A DNA stretch of 64,000 nt, taken from the NCBI GenBank assembly GCA_000708835.1, contig DF237104.1, positions 1 through 64,000 of the forward strand. Direction: 5' to 3'. Position numbers and translations under genes: made by a program. A model generated the notes under the pieces. The model was not told the DNA's origin, ran no database searches, and saw nothing but the letters and a program-made list of their open reading frames with translations. Below are positions 12,323 through 24,400 of the stretch, one piece after another (the stretch's first letter is position 1; every line of letters starts with the position of its first letter). The DNA is from Klebsormidium nitens. Its lineage: Eukaryota; Streptophyta; Klebsormidiophyceae; Klebsormidiales; Klebsormidiaceae.

Positions 12323-13576
12323 TTCACATGCAGCTCGGCGGTGTCAAATGCATTCTCCCAGACTCTCATCTATCTGTGTCCGTAGCAGGGAGTCATGTTG
12401 TCAAAGGGAACAGTCAATGCCAGAAGCATGCGCGGTTCACAGGTGGACTCCTGAAGTAGCGGCCATGCCGGCTCCTGCGCGAATGAGCAAGATTTCTCTG
12501 CAAATTGCAATCTGATCCGCTGGCACGAGGGCCTTCGCAAGGAATAGCTTTAGGTGTGAATTTGCTCTTTCCTGGCTAGGGGATCAAATGCTAGCATGCA
12601 GTGGAGTCCACTGTGGACTGTCAGTGTAGAGATTCAGCAGTTCAATACGCGACCTTCAGTGTGAATACGTTGCACTTGAACCGTAGAATCGCGCGTACGC
12701 GCGCAATTGTCGAAATTCGATCATGCATGCTGGTGCCTGCTGGTGACGTGCAGTCAAAGCGCCCCTTCCGAGGGTATTGCGCTGGATCACGGCAAGCCTG
12801 TTGCTCAACGTACGTGGCCTGTCTCACACTACCTATCTGTACCTTTTGCTCATGCAACCGCGCCTGTACGCCTGAGTCTGTTGAGTGTAAGCTATGAGTG
12901 CTTGACAGGTCGTTGAACCTATGTTGAACCAAATAGGTCTGTATATTCATGCAACTTTGAGATTCACCATTGCAGGTCCAGCCAGGTCCAGCCAGGTCAC
13001 GTCCAGCCAGGTCCAATGGCAACCAAAAGCTAAAACTTTGTGTGTTACCGTGCACTTTCATCATGGTCACACTGAAGGTGTCAGAATTTACGAGTGTTGT
13101 CCGACTGATGTCATCGTTGAATGCTTGCCAACTCAGCTCGAGAAGAGCCGCAAGCGAGTTACTTTCACAGTCGGGAGTTCACTGGACTCAAAGTTTCAAG
13201 CTCTAGCCCTTGAAATGCGGCCCTTGAGTGGGGGTCCTGAGGAGCCGGGACGGAGGTTCCACCCAATTTAGTACGAGACCTTGACAGGGCGCCACGTGCA
13301 AGGAGCGCTACATGGAGCCCCTTTGATGGCTGATGCGACGGCTTGAGTTACGGTGACCCGTTGTGCTCAAACCTTGTGCCCAAGGTTGCTTTCGTGCTAG
13401 TTGAACTTGCACAGGGGGTCAAGAAACCGTGGGCCAGTACCCACACCAAAGATCTGGATTCCAACGTAACTTCATTGACGCATCCCCAGCTGCAAGCATC
13501 ATCGGGTTACACGTACACTTTACAGGCCTATTACCCTGGCTTGGAAAAGCCAACAGGTACTGACTAATGCGCATCT
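12323..13576. other. Intergenic spacer between RNPC3 and NERD-like gene
   Basis: Both flanking genes are on the minus strand, so this holds the 3' flank of RNPC3 and the promoter of the NERD-like gene. At about 12974-13016 there is a short tandem repeat of GTCCAGCCAG (four copies, one interrupted by ACGT). Two CATGCA-type motifs occur at about 12594 and 12723. No exon chain is visible. Confidence 0.6.
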
Positions 13577-16500
13577 TCATTTGGCTTTTGGTTTCCGGCC
13601 ATACTGGACGATCAACGGCTTCCCCTTCAGAAGGTAACCATGTGTGTAACCCTGCACAAGACGAACGCCAAACTTGCTGAACCTGAGCTCTTCAGCTGTC
13701 GATGTTTTGATGATTAGAAAGCCGTTTGAGGAACACTGCAGTAAGACACCCCACAAAGTCGGTGGAACTCTACGATTGACTTGCTTTGACAATTGATCAA
13801 TGCATCCGTGCTTACCATGGCTTCCTCTGCAAGTAACGCGTCAGGCAATGTAACGAATGCTTGTCCTTTCATTCGCCCTTCCTGCAAAGCGTGGAAGGAA
13901 AGGGATCAGTCTCTTGTAATAACACTCTTATCGTTGTCGCCTTTGCAACCCCCTAAGCGAGGTACCAAAGACCCAACAAAACCGATGCAGGTGCTCAATG
14001 TAAAATCAAAGCTCGTTTATTCCCCCAAGCAACGCTTGGACGGTCGAATCGAGATCGGAACGGGGTGCAACTTTTTGTTGGACGGCACGGGCAAGGCAAA
14101 CTACGCTGTCACAAGCCAAGACATACGTGCGGAAGATAGCGCTTGAAACAGGACCTCGTGTCTAGCTCTCGAGATAACGTGCGTCTTTCCTGCAATACCG
14201 CCGAATTTGCCAAGAGTAACCCTGGTCAAACGGCACGACTGGACCCGAACGGGCGGACAATCGAACGTGTTACAAGGGTTCGACGGCTGATGCCTAAAAG
14301 CAACGTTGGCTACTCACAAATCATAAATACCTGTAGCGCAGTACCAACTCTGACAGGCTCGCAACATACCATGGGATCGCGCCTACGCGCACAAATGTGT
14401 CTATGGAAGCTACAAGAGAGTACCCACCTGCATCAGGCGGATCGCGCCTGCCGCGGTGTCGCCAGCGCTCAAGAAACCACCTGCAAAAAGTGAGCCTGGT
14501 TATCCCAACTCCTCACTCATAATGAAGAAGCATGGTTGCGAATGTGCATGCAAGGTGCGGGCAACAGCCAGGAGGAGACACGAGGGGCCTGACCTAATAA
14601 CGTCGGTGCAGAAGCCTTCGATCTTGCTCTACATACGTTCCGTTCCGTGAAACTCGGTCCCGAGCCAACAGAGAGACAGCAACAACCACTCTCTGGCTGG
14701 ATGGCGATCCTCCACCAAACCGCCCAGATTGCAGAACCACTCCCCGGCCAATCTCCCCTTGGATCATCGAAGACCGAGCGAACAGCGCCCATGGTCGTTT
14801 GCTGGGTCTGCTGTGGCTTAAAACGATATGGCTTCTTTCGTCCAAACCCGCGGATAAGGTCGTGAATGAAGTATGTACACAGATGAAAAGCAAACAAGAG
14901 AGTAACCAGAGACGAGTTGCCGAAGGCTCCTTTGACAACTTGGCAATGATTCCTTCAAGACAGAGGAGTCGAAGCCCCGACAAACGACTCACCGAAGACG
15001 TGCTGCATGTCGGTGACTGTGACGTCTTTCGCAATATTTTTGACGTACAGCACCGGAGTCGCCTCCCCGGGCGCGTAGTTCTGGAGAGATGAAAGGGCGA
15101 CGTTAGCTGACCATCGCCACAGTTGAGCTCCTCGAGCATGTCATAGAATGTATTCACCATAATATGGGTGTTCTTCACATACGGATGTAGGTATAAGACG
15201 CTCTTCTGTGGACGTACAGCAGCCTCTGGCAAAGCCCGAGAGACGTTTGCTCTCCTTGTGGATCCCTGTCGTAATCGAGCACCTGATTTCGGAAAATCGG
15301 CACTTATTTGATGTAGAAATTGACCCTTCTGATGTTCGTTCAGACGCACCTTGAACGCCGGATTGGCTAGGAGATCCTCCTGAGGCGCCTGGCCGGCTTT
15401 CAACTCTTCTCTCCTTGCGGGCGCCGGCTGTGCTGCTTCTATAGAGTCAGGGGCGGCCGATATGGAACTTGGTGGATTCGCGGAGGGCTTGACAACTCGG
15501 GGTACCGGCAGCTTGGCTGTGCGGGCTTTGATGGACGAAACGTCCAACTTGATCTGGACGTAAACAAAAGAGGTCTTTCAGAGATCCGTCTCTGCTTCTT
15601 TCATTTCAATTTCAGGACTCAAGAAGATGCCAAGCGAAGCGAAGACAGAACAGCGCACTACAAGATGGTAATTCTACGTGTAGGTACTTCTGGCGGTGTG
15701 TTTTGGCACTCGAAGAGGGATTTGTGTAGCGACCCTCGTGTAAGGGATGGAAAGAACATCGACGGAAGGAAGCAAAGGCTGTACAAGATTGATTTCTGAA
15801 GAATGGTGCACCATGGATCTTCACTCTCGTTCTTTCTTCAACCTCCAGTAGCGTGCAAGACTCGGTTTTCTGCAATTTAATGACCGACTACACTGCAAGT
15901 TCGGCATAATTTTTACATCACATTATGCAGATCTATCTAATAGGAGTACTCGGAATGCGGTTACCTGCATGGTCGCCTTCTTGACCTGCGGTCGCACCTC
16001 CCGTGGCCCAGCCGCTTCAAGTGGAACATCCCGCACCCCGGCCGTCTCAAAGGTCCCCGTCGCTCCGCTACTCCTTCGCCGCTTCTTCCGGTGCTCAACA
16101 GGCCGGTCCTTCTTACGCTTCCCTAATGCTGTCTGCGGGACCTCGCCGTCTTCTTCCGACTCTAGTTCCGACTCCGACTCCGATTTTGACTCCCCGCTCC
16201 CGCTGACATTAGCAGGGCGCTCATTTGGTGGCAAGTGGGCAGTTTCAGTTGATGGTGGGACTGGAGCGGCAGCTAGGTACTGTGGGGGCATGGCTACGGC
16301 CGCTGGCCCAGAAGGGATCCCTTTGCTGACGTCCGCATGGATGGATGTGGGGGGGGCAGGTACGACTGGTTTGGGAGCGGGGGCTGGGGTTGGCTGCGAT
16401 GGCGGAGGGGGAAAGACGGAGGCGAAGGGCGGGGGGAGGTTCATCTTGTTCATAAGGTGGAGAACCTGGGTGTAGAAGCGGGGGACCGAGATCAGGGCGG

Positions 16501-17740
16501 CTTGGATGTTACCGAGCACGCCAGCATCAGGAGGGGGGTACCGGTACCTGTGGAGTGGAACAAAAGTGTGAGAGCGTGGTAACGCACCTCATCGTGTGCT
16601 TCAATCTCAGGCCCTTCTTTGGTCCCCAAAGTTTTGTCCACCAGTCTGCCAACCGACTGACCTGGGGCATCGACCTGCCAGTCTTGAGATGATGCCAATT
16701 CTTTCTTGCCGCCAAGGCCTTGCCTGGGCCCTCAGGCAATTGCTCTGAGAGATCGGCCAAGTTCATCCAAAGTCCTAACGACTTATACCCAAGTACCCTT
16801 TGTCCTTCGAACTTTTAATCGAACTCCTAAAGCCTATCCAGTTCAGCCTCTTCCGGCGACCCTCACCTGAGATGAGGAGGAAAGGGGTAGTCCAGATTGA
16901 GGGCTGAAGCGATGCTCTCAGGCGGAGGGGCTCTGACTGATGGACCATGTGGGGGCGCCATTTGTGTTCCACTAATTGACCCAGACGGCAGCTTTGAGAG
17001 AGATTCTGCTGGCGCCCGCGCTCCTGAAGTAGCGGGGTCAGGTGGCGGCTTCGGAGGTGGGGGCTGTGGCACTGATTGGGGCCGGGCAAAGTCTGCTGCC
17101 AACGTCTTGTTGAGAATCTTCAACCTGCGGGGATTGGCGGACTGGGTGAGCCCCCGTGTCGGCTAATCAATATGTAGAAGCGACCAGGAAAATGAGCCAC
17201 GCTTGACCGACGATGCACCTCCGGGCCGGTTTTTCAGGCGACAAATGGTCCGATTGAAGATTTAAAGAGTCTGAACAGTCCATGACCTGCTGATTTTGAA
17301 ATCAGGACAGAGCGTGGATGAAATCTCAACTGGAGGAGCTTCTGATGTCACTTCCTCTTCCAAGCCCAAAATCCGAGACAGTCCCAGGAATGGGGGAATC
17401 AACTTTCGGAGCTTTCCGCTTACCCATGCAACTGATCCTTCGCCCTTGCCGCAACGCCCGCGTCTCGAAAGTCCACAAAGACCACCCCCCTCAGCTTCCC
17501 CTCCACATTGCTCGCACGCACAGCGACTGCCCCAACGCATCTGAAAACCTCTTCCATTGTGCTGGGCTCAACATTCGTCGGCACATGCTTCACAATAAGA
17601 GTGATGACGTTGCTAGCTGGCTGAGGATACACCTGTGGTGCATAAGAAGCGGCAGTTACATTTTGCAGCCTTGGGGATGGATATGCGAGAACACCCGGAG
17701 GTGGTGGCTCCTGGTGGCTGTCTGCCATGGGAGCCTGCAT
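13577..17740 (-). CDS. RNPC3: U11/U12 small nuclear ribonucleoprotein 65 kDa protein (RNPC3)
   Basis: Predicted subunit of the U11/U12 di-snRNP of the minor spliceosome; in the family the C-terminal RRM binds U12 snRNA and the N-terminal region contacts the U11-59K protein. Exons: 17740-17424, 17124-16867, 16547-15965, 15553-15350, 15080-14993, 14480-14428, 13881-13816, 13651-13577 (1,644 nt, 547 aa, all phases consistent). RRM1 has RNP2 LIVKHV at about 48-53 and RNP1 near 82-91. RRM2 has RNP2 LYVKNI at about 464-469 and RNP1 KGQAFVTL near 506-513, ending in GYLLKGKPLIVQYGR. Between them lies a Pro-rich linker, a Ser/Glu acidic run (SESESELESEEDGE) and a basic KKRRR motif that may be a nuclear localisation signal. 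The two-RRM layout matches plant and animal RNPC3; the linker is longer than in Arabidopsis. An alternative start is Met5 (17728). Confidence 0.93.
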
Positions 17741-18434
17741 TCTTTGTCACAGTCTTCACTGCATTATATTGTAGCTACCGAGCATGGCTCCCATGTATAC
17801 CCGGAAGCTTTTGTACAATTCTCTACATTACACCATCCTTATATAAGTGCTAGCGAGCGCTGTGCCAGCTTGTGGTATTTCTTGATGAGCAGCCAATATG
17901 TGATTCGTGAAGGCTGGTGCCAGTGGAGACTGAGAAGCTCAGATTTCTGGAAGCTGGCCTGGCGAAGCTGATTGCAGGGTTTTAGGGTTCTCGTTTGAAC
18001 CGGTTGTTCGTTCTAGGCCTAGACTAGGGTTCTTATAAAACGGGGGACGGTTGCTAAGAGATTCTTGCCTGAGGCTGGTCGAATGACTTCATCGCTTATC
18101 GGGTAGAGGTTCCTGCCTATCCCAAAGGCGACCACCGCAGTTTCTCGAGCAGATAAGCAGAACAGGCAAGGCGCAGGGGCAGAGGCACAAAGAGGGACGC
18201 CTCCAGAATCAGGGCGTCTGCAAAGGTTCGCGGCACAGTACAACGTAGATGCTAGCAACAAGTTCTAAGGAGCTGGTGTATTGGCAGCAGCTAAATTTTG
18301 ACAGCCGATTTGCGCATGCTAAGAGCTGCTGCAGATTTGATCACAAGAGGAGACAATTCAGGTTCAAAAACAGGCGGCATAAGCGATGCAGCCAGTCATT
18401 GGTAAACCCCAGCATTGCTAACTAAGACTGCACG
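17741..18434. promoter_or_regulatory. Divergent promoter region, RNPC3 / TWD40-2
   Basis: A 694-bp gap separates two start codons pointing outward, so it must hold both promoters and 5' untranslated regions. Seen directly: TTTAGGGTT at 17981-17989, matching the plant telo-box (reverse complement AACCCTAAA), and TATAAAA at 18034-18040 on the plus strand, about 395 bp before the TWD40-2 ATG. Whether either element is used is not shown by sequence. Confidence 0.5.
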
Positions 18435-21400
18435 ATGGCCACGAGATTGAAGGCATTCCTTGCGGGACATGAGAAGATCCATATCTTAGATGTGCACCCA
18501 ACGCAGCCGTGGGTTGTCACAGCAGATGAAGCTGACAGTGTGGTGGTATGGAATTGGGAGCACCGCCAGGTGAGCTTCCACACCTCGTTTTTCAATCCAA
18601 AAATGAGGCTTGGCGTTGATGGAGCGCTTCCTTCATGATCCACTAGCTGTTGTCCCGCCTTCTTAAGCAGATGTTTCTATCTCTGCACAAACGAACCAGC
18701 TGTGAGCAGTTTAGATGATTCTTTCTGCAAAGATGATCATGATACTCCTGCACACATGTTCCACTTCTTTGCAGCGGTTACATTACTGATATAGTTAAGC
18801 TTTCAGAGAGCCAAACATGGCTTTTAAAGAGACTGCTTCCTTCCACGCGTGAAAGCTCCAATTGGTCAGATCATGCACCATAGGCAATATACTCTTTGTT
18901 CCTCTGAGTTTACCCCCCAGCCAATTGAGGAATGTATTGATGTGCAGATCTTGTACCAAGTGAATGCTGCCGGTGTCGATGTGCGCCGTGTAATTGATAC
19001 ACAACTACAGAAGCTTGCTGGTGAATCAGATGCTGCTTTGGGAGCTGAAGGCCTCAAGGGTGGCAGGTAAGCACCTCAATCGTCAGGCTCTCGTGAGGAT
19101 GCAGATAGGATACACGGTTGAGAATGTCTAGATCTGTGTGTGCAAGTAGCCCCATCCGATCCCATTCAAGTTTCTAAGACAATCGCTCGGTCATTCCAGT
19201 CAGCTTGAAACGAGTGGAGGCCTGCTCGGATCATTGAAGCACACGTGTTTACATGCCCAAGCACCTCATTCACCAGACTTGGCGCAATGCAGTACGTTCA
19301 TGGACCTTGACAGTAGTCTGCAAGGTTACCCCTCTGCACGCACCCATTCAACCTTTGTCATCTTCTGGTTCGTGCAGTGTGACACATGTCAAGTTCTACG
19401 ACGATGACGTCCGCTTCTGGACGGCCTGGAAGAACCGGGCGGCTGCAAGCGAACTGTCCATCACCGAGTCTGCCCCGCAGCCTCCCATCACCCCCTGTCC
19501 TCCTGCGCTGAGGGGCCGCCGGTTCCTGGTCACATGTAGTCTGAACAAGGCCGTCTTCTTGGACCTTGTCACGATGAAGGCTCGGGATGTGCCAAAGGCT
19601 GCTCTGGACAACAAGGCACCGCTTTGGTGAGTACTGCTCTGTCTGGTTGCTCTTGGAGTAAGGAAGATGGGTTTGGCCCATCATACTTGTCTGCATCAGG
19701 GTCAAAGATGGCTGTTCTGCACGTGCTTTGCCTGGAGGTTTTAGTACATGTTGCAGACCCTCTTCCCCTTTGCCACGCTGGCTAAGTACCTGTTCAAGTA
19801 GAGACCGTCTGTGGCTCACAGAATTGCAGACTGGAATTTCCTGTTCCTTGTGGCCCACTCGTAAACTGTTCAAATAGCCGGAAGCAATGGAAGCGCCTTT
19901 TTTCAATACGCCTCAGTGCGCATTTTGTCTCTTATACATTCGCAATCTGCGGGGTTTGACCTTTCGAAGGATCCTAAGTAAGGCCTGAAAGATGACAGAA
20001 GCTCCCTTTACTTCCAGTGTGGAGTTCCTCCCAAAGACAACTGGCTCGGAGGGGCCCTTCGCTGCTTTTGGAGGACCGGATGGAGCCATCCGTGTGCTGT
20101 CCATGGCGACATGGCAGCCGTTCAAGCGGCTGACTGGTGGTCATAAGAATGCGGTGTCATGTATGCTGACATATGCGACAAGCCAAGGGGAGGTACGTTT
20201 CAGCTCACAGATCAGAAGACTGGCATGCACAACAGGTTGAAAGTTGCACGGTTTTTTGGTCCTTGTACGTTTGGGACTTGCTTTTGGGCAAACCGCTTCA
20301 ATGAACATGCCAGGTATTCAAGCCGTGTGGGATATTCTTGTGTATTCAAGCCTTGTGGGATATTCTTGTGCACTCCCGTCGCTTGACCCGTCTTGGTACG
20401 TTTTCTTCAGATGACCAGTCCGCAAGAGGAGTGGATGCATAGATCACGCTTCAAAGTTCCCCTCTGCAACGTAGACCATCGCGAAAGCTGTAGTTTGTAT
20501 CAGAAAATTCAACAGCTTCGCGATCGGTTCTCAAAGTTGTGAACTAACAGTTCTGAGTTGCTACAACATTGAATTCGCTCGCTGAAGCTCTGCTTGCAGA
20601 CTCAACTGGTGACGGGCGGCTCGGATGGTTCCTTGGTGTTCTGGAACCTCGACAGCGGGGTTTCGACCGTGAAAGACGGAGGCCCAAGACTGGCGCTAAA
20701 CAAGGTCCGTAAGTCCACGGTGCCTGCCAGATACGCCAAGTGTGCTCGAGTGTCGCTTCGGGTGCAAGCGAAATTGTGCCACGAGTTACTTATGCAGTAT
20801 GCTCGAAACCCGCCTTGTCCATTTGTTCGAGCGTCTTTGAGTCTAAGGACTTGAATACAAAATCAGGCACGAAACAAATCTGTGGTAGCCGGTGGCCGAT
20901 CGAGCTCGTAAGAAGCTCTGCTGAAACGCATACCCATTGGCCAGGTCGCTCGGAACCCCCTCTGTCCAGCGCCTCGAGCATCCGTAGAAACTTCTTTGAA
21001 AATTCAGCTTCGCTCAGTATCTGCTCCTGATACCGCTTCTTGGGAAGTCATTCTCGCACGAGCGTTTGGCCGCAACACAAAGCGCGCTGCTGACCACCAA
21101 ACGCGCTGTTGAGAACGACCTGCTCTGTGGAACCCAGAACGCTCTGCGGAAACTCAAAACGCTCTGCTAAACACCCCGCATCGGCCAGGTCCACGACGGC
21201 GGCGTCCTGAGCATCTCCCTCGCGCGGATGGTCGGCGCGGCGCCGCAGCTCATCACGACGGGCGTGGACAAGTCGCTGGCCATCTTCGACACGATGACGC
21301 TCAAGGAGATGCGCCGCATCAAGCAGACGATTGGCAAGCTGGCTTGCCACAGCGTGTGTGCGTGGTCGCACCCCCGGGCGCCCACGTTCGAGAGCCTGGT

Positions 21401-24400
21401 AGCGGGGAAGGACCCCAACCTGTGGTGAGTGTGTAAAACTAGGACTTGGTTAGGGACTAAAGTAGCGTCTTGTCTCCTGGTCAGGGCAATGTGTAGGCCT
21501 GAGGGCGAGACTTTGGGATTGGCTCGAGGGTCAGATGCTGTACCCTAAGGGGAGTCGCGTCTGCTTCGCTTCTTGTACGAGCACAGCACATAACATGGAC
21601 ATGAGTCTAGTGTCAGAAAATGCTTACCGAAAATTGACAGGGCAATTTTTTTGTCGCATTCTGTATTCGTCAACATTGGTCGAATCGATAAGTCATTTGG
21701 GTGTGTGCAGGGGAGTGGACCGAGGGACAGGCGCTCGGCCGCTCGTAGACTTGAACAAGTTTGTTCCTCCCTCGGCCGTTCCTCAGGGCAAGAAACTGAA
21801 GGTGAGGCTCGGTCAAGTCGTCCTAGCTTGGTCACGAACGTACTACTCAAGAGAGCAGCGTAAACGTTTACCAGCTTTGCTAGACGTTCTTCGAGTGTCT
21901 GCCTAAAGCGTTCCCCCCTTGGGATGCCTGTCTTCCACATTTGTCCATCAATTATTCTCATCGCAAAGGCTGGTTTGTTTTGCACTCTCTTAGGTCTCCG
22001 CTCCGTCAAACGTTCGTCTATGTTACCTCCTCTAATGTTTTTTTCCTTCCTTTTTTGACGACTCTACTTTTTAAAGTTAACCTCCCTCCTCCGGTTTCGC
22101 ATTGTCTTTCAATCCATTATTTCCAAGGCTTTCGTGATTCATTGTCTTGCTTCTGGATATCGCTGCTCCCTTCCTTGCGATCGACGTCTTCAACTTCCCC
22201 CCTCGCTGCAGATCTACTCCATGCTAGTTCACCCTCTCCAGCCCCAGCTAGTGATTCTAGGCACCAACGCCGGCATTGCCCTTCTCGAGTTCGACAGCAA
22301 GGCCATCCCCGCCGCGGCCGCGCTGCCGACCCCTTCCGGCGGCAAAGAGCACACCGTCGTCTACTCTGCGCAGCGCGAGATGCGCGCTCTGACGTTTTCC
22401 CTGGGGAGCGCCGCACGGAGATCCGACGACCCGAATTCGCCCACCAAAGCGATGGCAGGCGGCGCCGCGGAAGCGTCTGCGGTGCGGCAGAGTAGGAAAA
22501 GGCTGGCCTCGGCGCTGTACGAGGAGAACGCCAAGCTGGCGGCCAGCCCGTCGGGAAAGTGAGTGTCGGGCGTGTTTGGGAGCTGTTAGCATTTGCAGTA
22601 CGGCACTGAGTCGAGCAGAGTTCGGGAAGTGAGAGTCGGGCTAAGTTTGAAGCGGGTCCGATTCGTAGCATGGCATATCATACATCGGAGTCGGTTGAAG
22701 TACGCAGAAAGTTTGCCGTTTGCGAGGCTGATTCACAAGCAGTGTCTCATGGCGACCTCCACTCGAGGAACTGGTACTCTGCGTTTTCGCCCCGTCCGTA
22801 GCCGACCTGTTTTTGTTGGAGGTCATACCAAAGTGCTTTTGCTGACGTGTCTTTGTCTCTGTGCACAGCTACGTCTCGGTTCGATGGCCTGGCCAAAACT
22901 CGTACGCCATCTACAACTGTCGAAACTGGTCGGTGGTGGACTCGGGCGCTGCTCGGTTCTTTGCCTGGGACACCGTTCGAGACCGCTACTCCATCCTTCC
23001 AGCCGTCGCTGTACAAGTACGTGCACATCTCTTCAATACCGTGTTTCCAGTTCGTGGAAAGTCGGCAAGCCAGGACCCTGCTATGGGCCCTTGTAGCGAC
23101 AGTTAGAGATGAGAGTAGTTACGACATATGTGGACGTGTTCTTTTGAAAGCATCCTTTTGAGAGCCTTTTTGACGTCTTTCACTCGAGCCACTTGATTGC
23201 AACGGGGACTCTCCTCAATCCGTATACCAGATCAATCAGCACTTTAAATTGGTTTGACGAAGAGCGAATTCGTCGCTTGGTTCGCCTTCGTACCCTGTCG
23301 CAACCCACAGTATTCTTTCGGCATGCCCTTCTTTGCTCCAGATACATTCTGCTTTAATCTGCAAATCGATTCAAGCCTTGGCAAAAACATGAATTTCAAT
23401 ACTTCCCAGAAACAACAATCCTTGATCAAAATTCCCACTTGCAACTGAGAACACTGTTTCCAACCTTTTCAGAGACCTCAACTGCCCACCAAGGGCTCCT
23501 CTAAAAAGAAGGCCGAGGCCGCTGCTGCGGCCCAAGCGGCCGCCGCTGCCGCCGCTGCAGCTGCTGCGTCCGCGACCGTGGAGGTGCGCGAGATTTTGGC
23601 GGACGGGAGCGCGGTCCTCCTCTGCAAGGCGATTGACGGCCGCAAGGAGTCCGTCGTTGGGCTACATGTACGTTTTCTGCCTCTCCTTTGTTGAGATAGG
23701 TATACTTACAAAGCGGTGGTTGGGGAGGTCGAGCCGTTCTGTTTGGGTGCTTATCTGTAGGATTGAAATGGCTTGTTGACTACGATCCGGCTTCTGGAGT
23801 CACCGGAGTCACTGCAATCCTTACGGATTTGAGACGACCAAACAAAGACTAAGAAACACGTGCCCTAACTAAGTCAAAAGTCTTAAGTGTAGCCTTCACT
23901 GTAGCTGTCATGTCTACAGTCGTCCTTTCACAAGGGTAGTAAGTACGATTGTTTGCATGAGCTGCTCATTGTCAGAAGTCTTCCACTAAAAAGAGGTCTC
24001 ACGAGTTCCTTGCGTTGCAGGGGGGCGCCCTCCTTGGTGTTGCGTTTCGCATCACGGTCGCCCGGGAGCGGGTAACGTCGGCTGCGGCGCTTATCAGCAG
24101 CGCGCAAGGCGCGTACCAGGCCGCCGCTGCCGGGGGAGGCGTTGCGCCTAGTTCCGTCGGCGCGGGCCCGGACGACAACGCCGTTTTCGCTGAGTCGCCC
24201 CCTAACTTCCAGCTGTATAGTTGGGAGACGTTCAAGCCGGTGAGCGGGCTCCTGCCGCAGCCCGAATGGTCGGCGTGGGACGCGGGCGTGGAGTACTGCG
24301 CGCTCGTGTACAAGGCGTATGTCGTCATCTGCGCCGCAAGGTGAGCGTCGGTTGTTAGTTCCGCGACTTTACGTTGATGAGCCTCCTCACCTGGCTTTCA

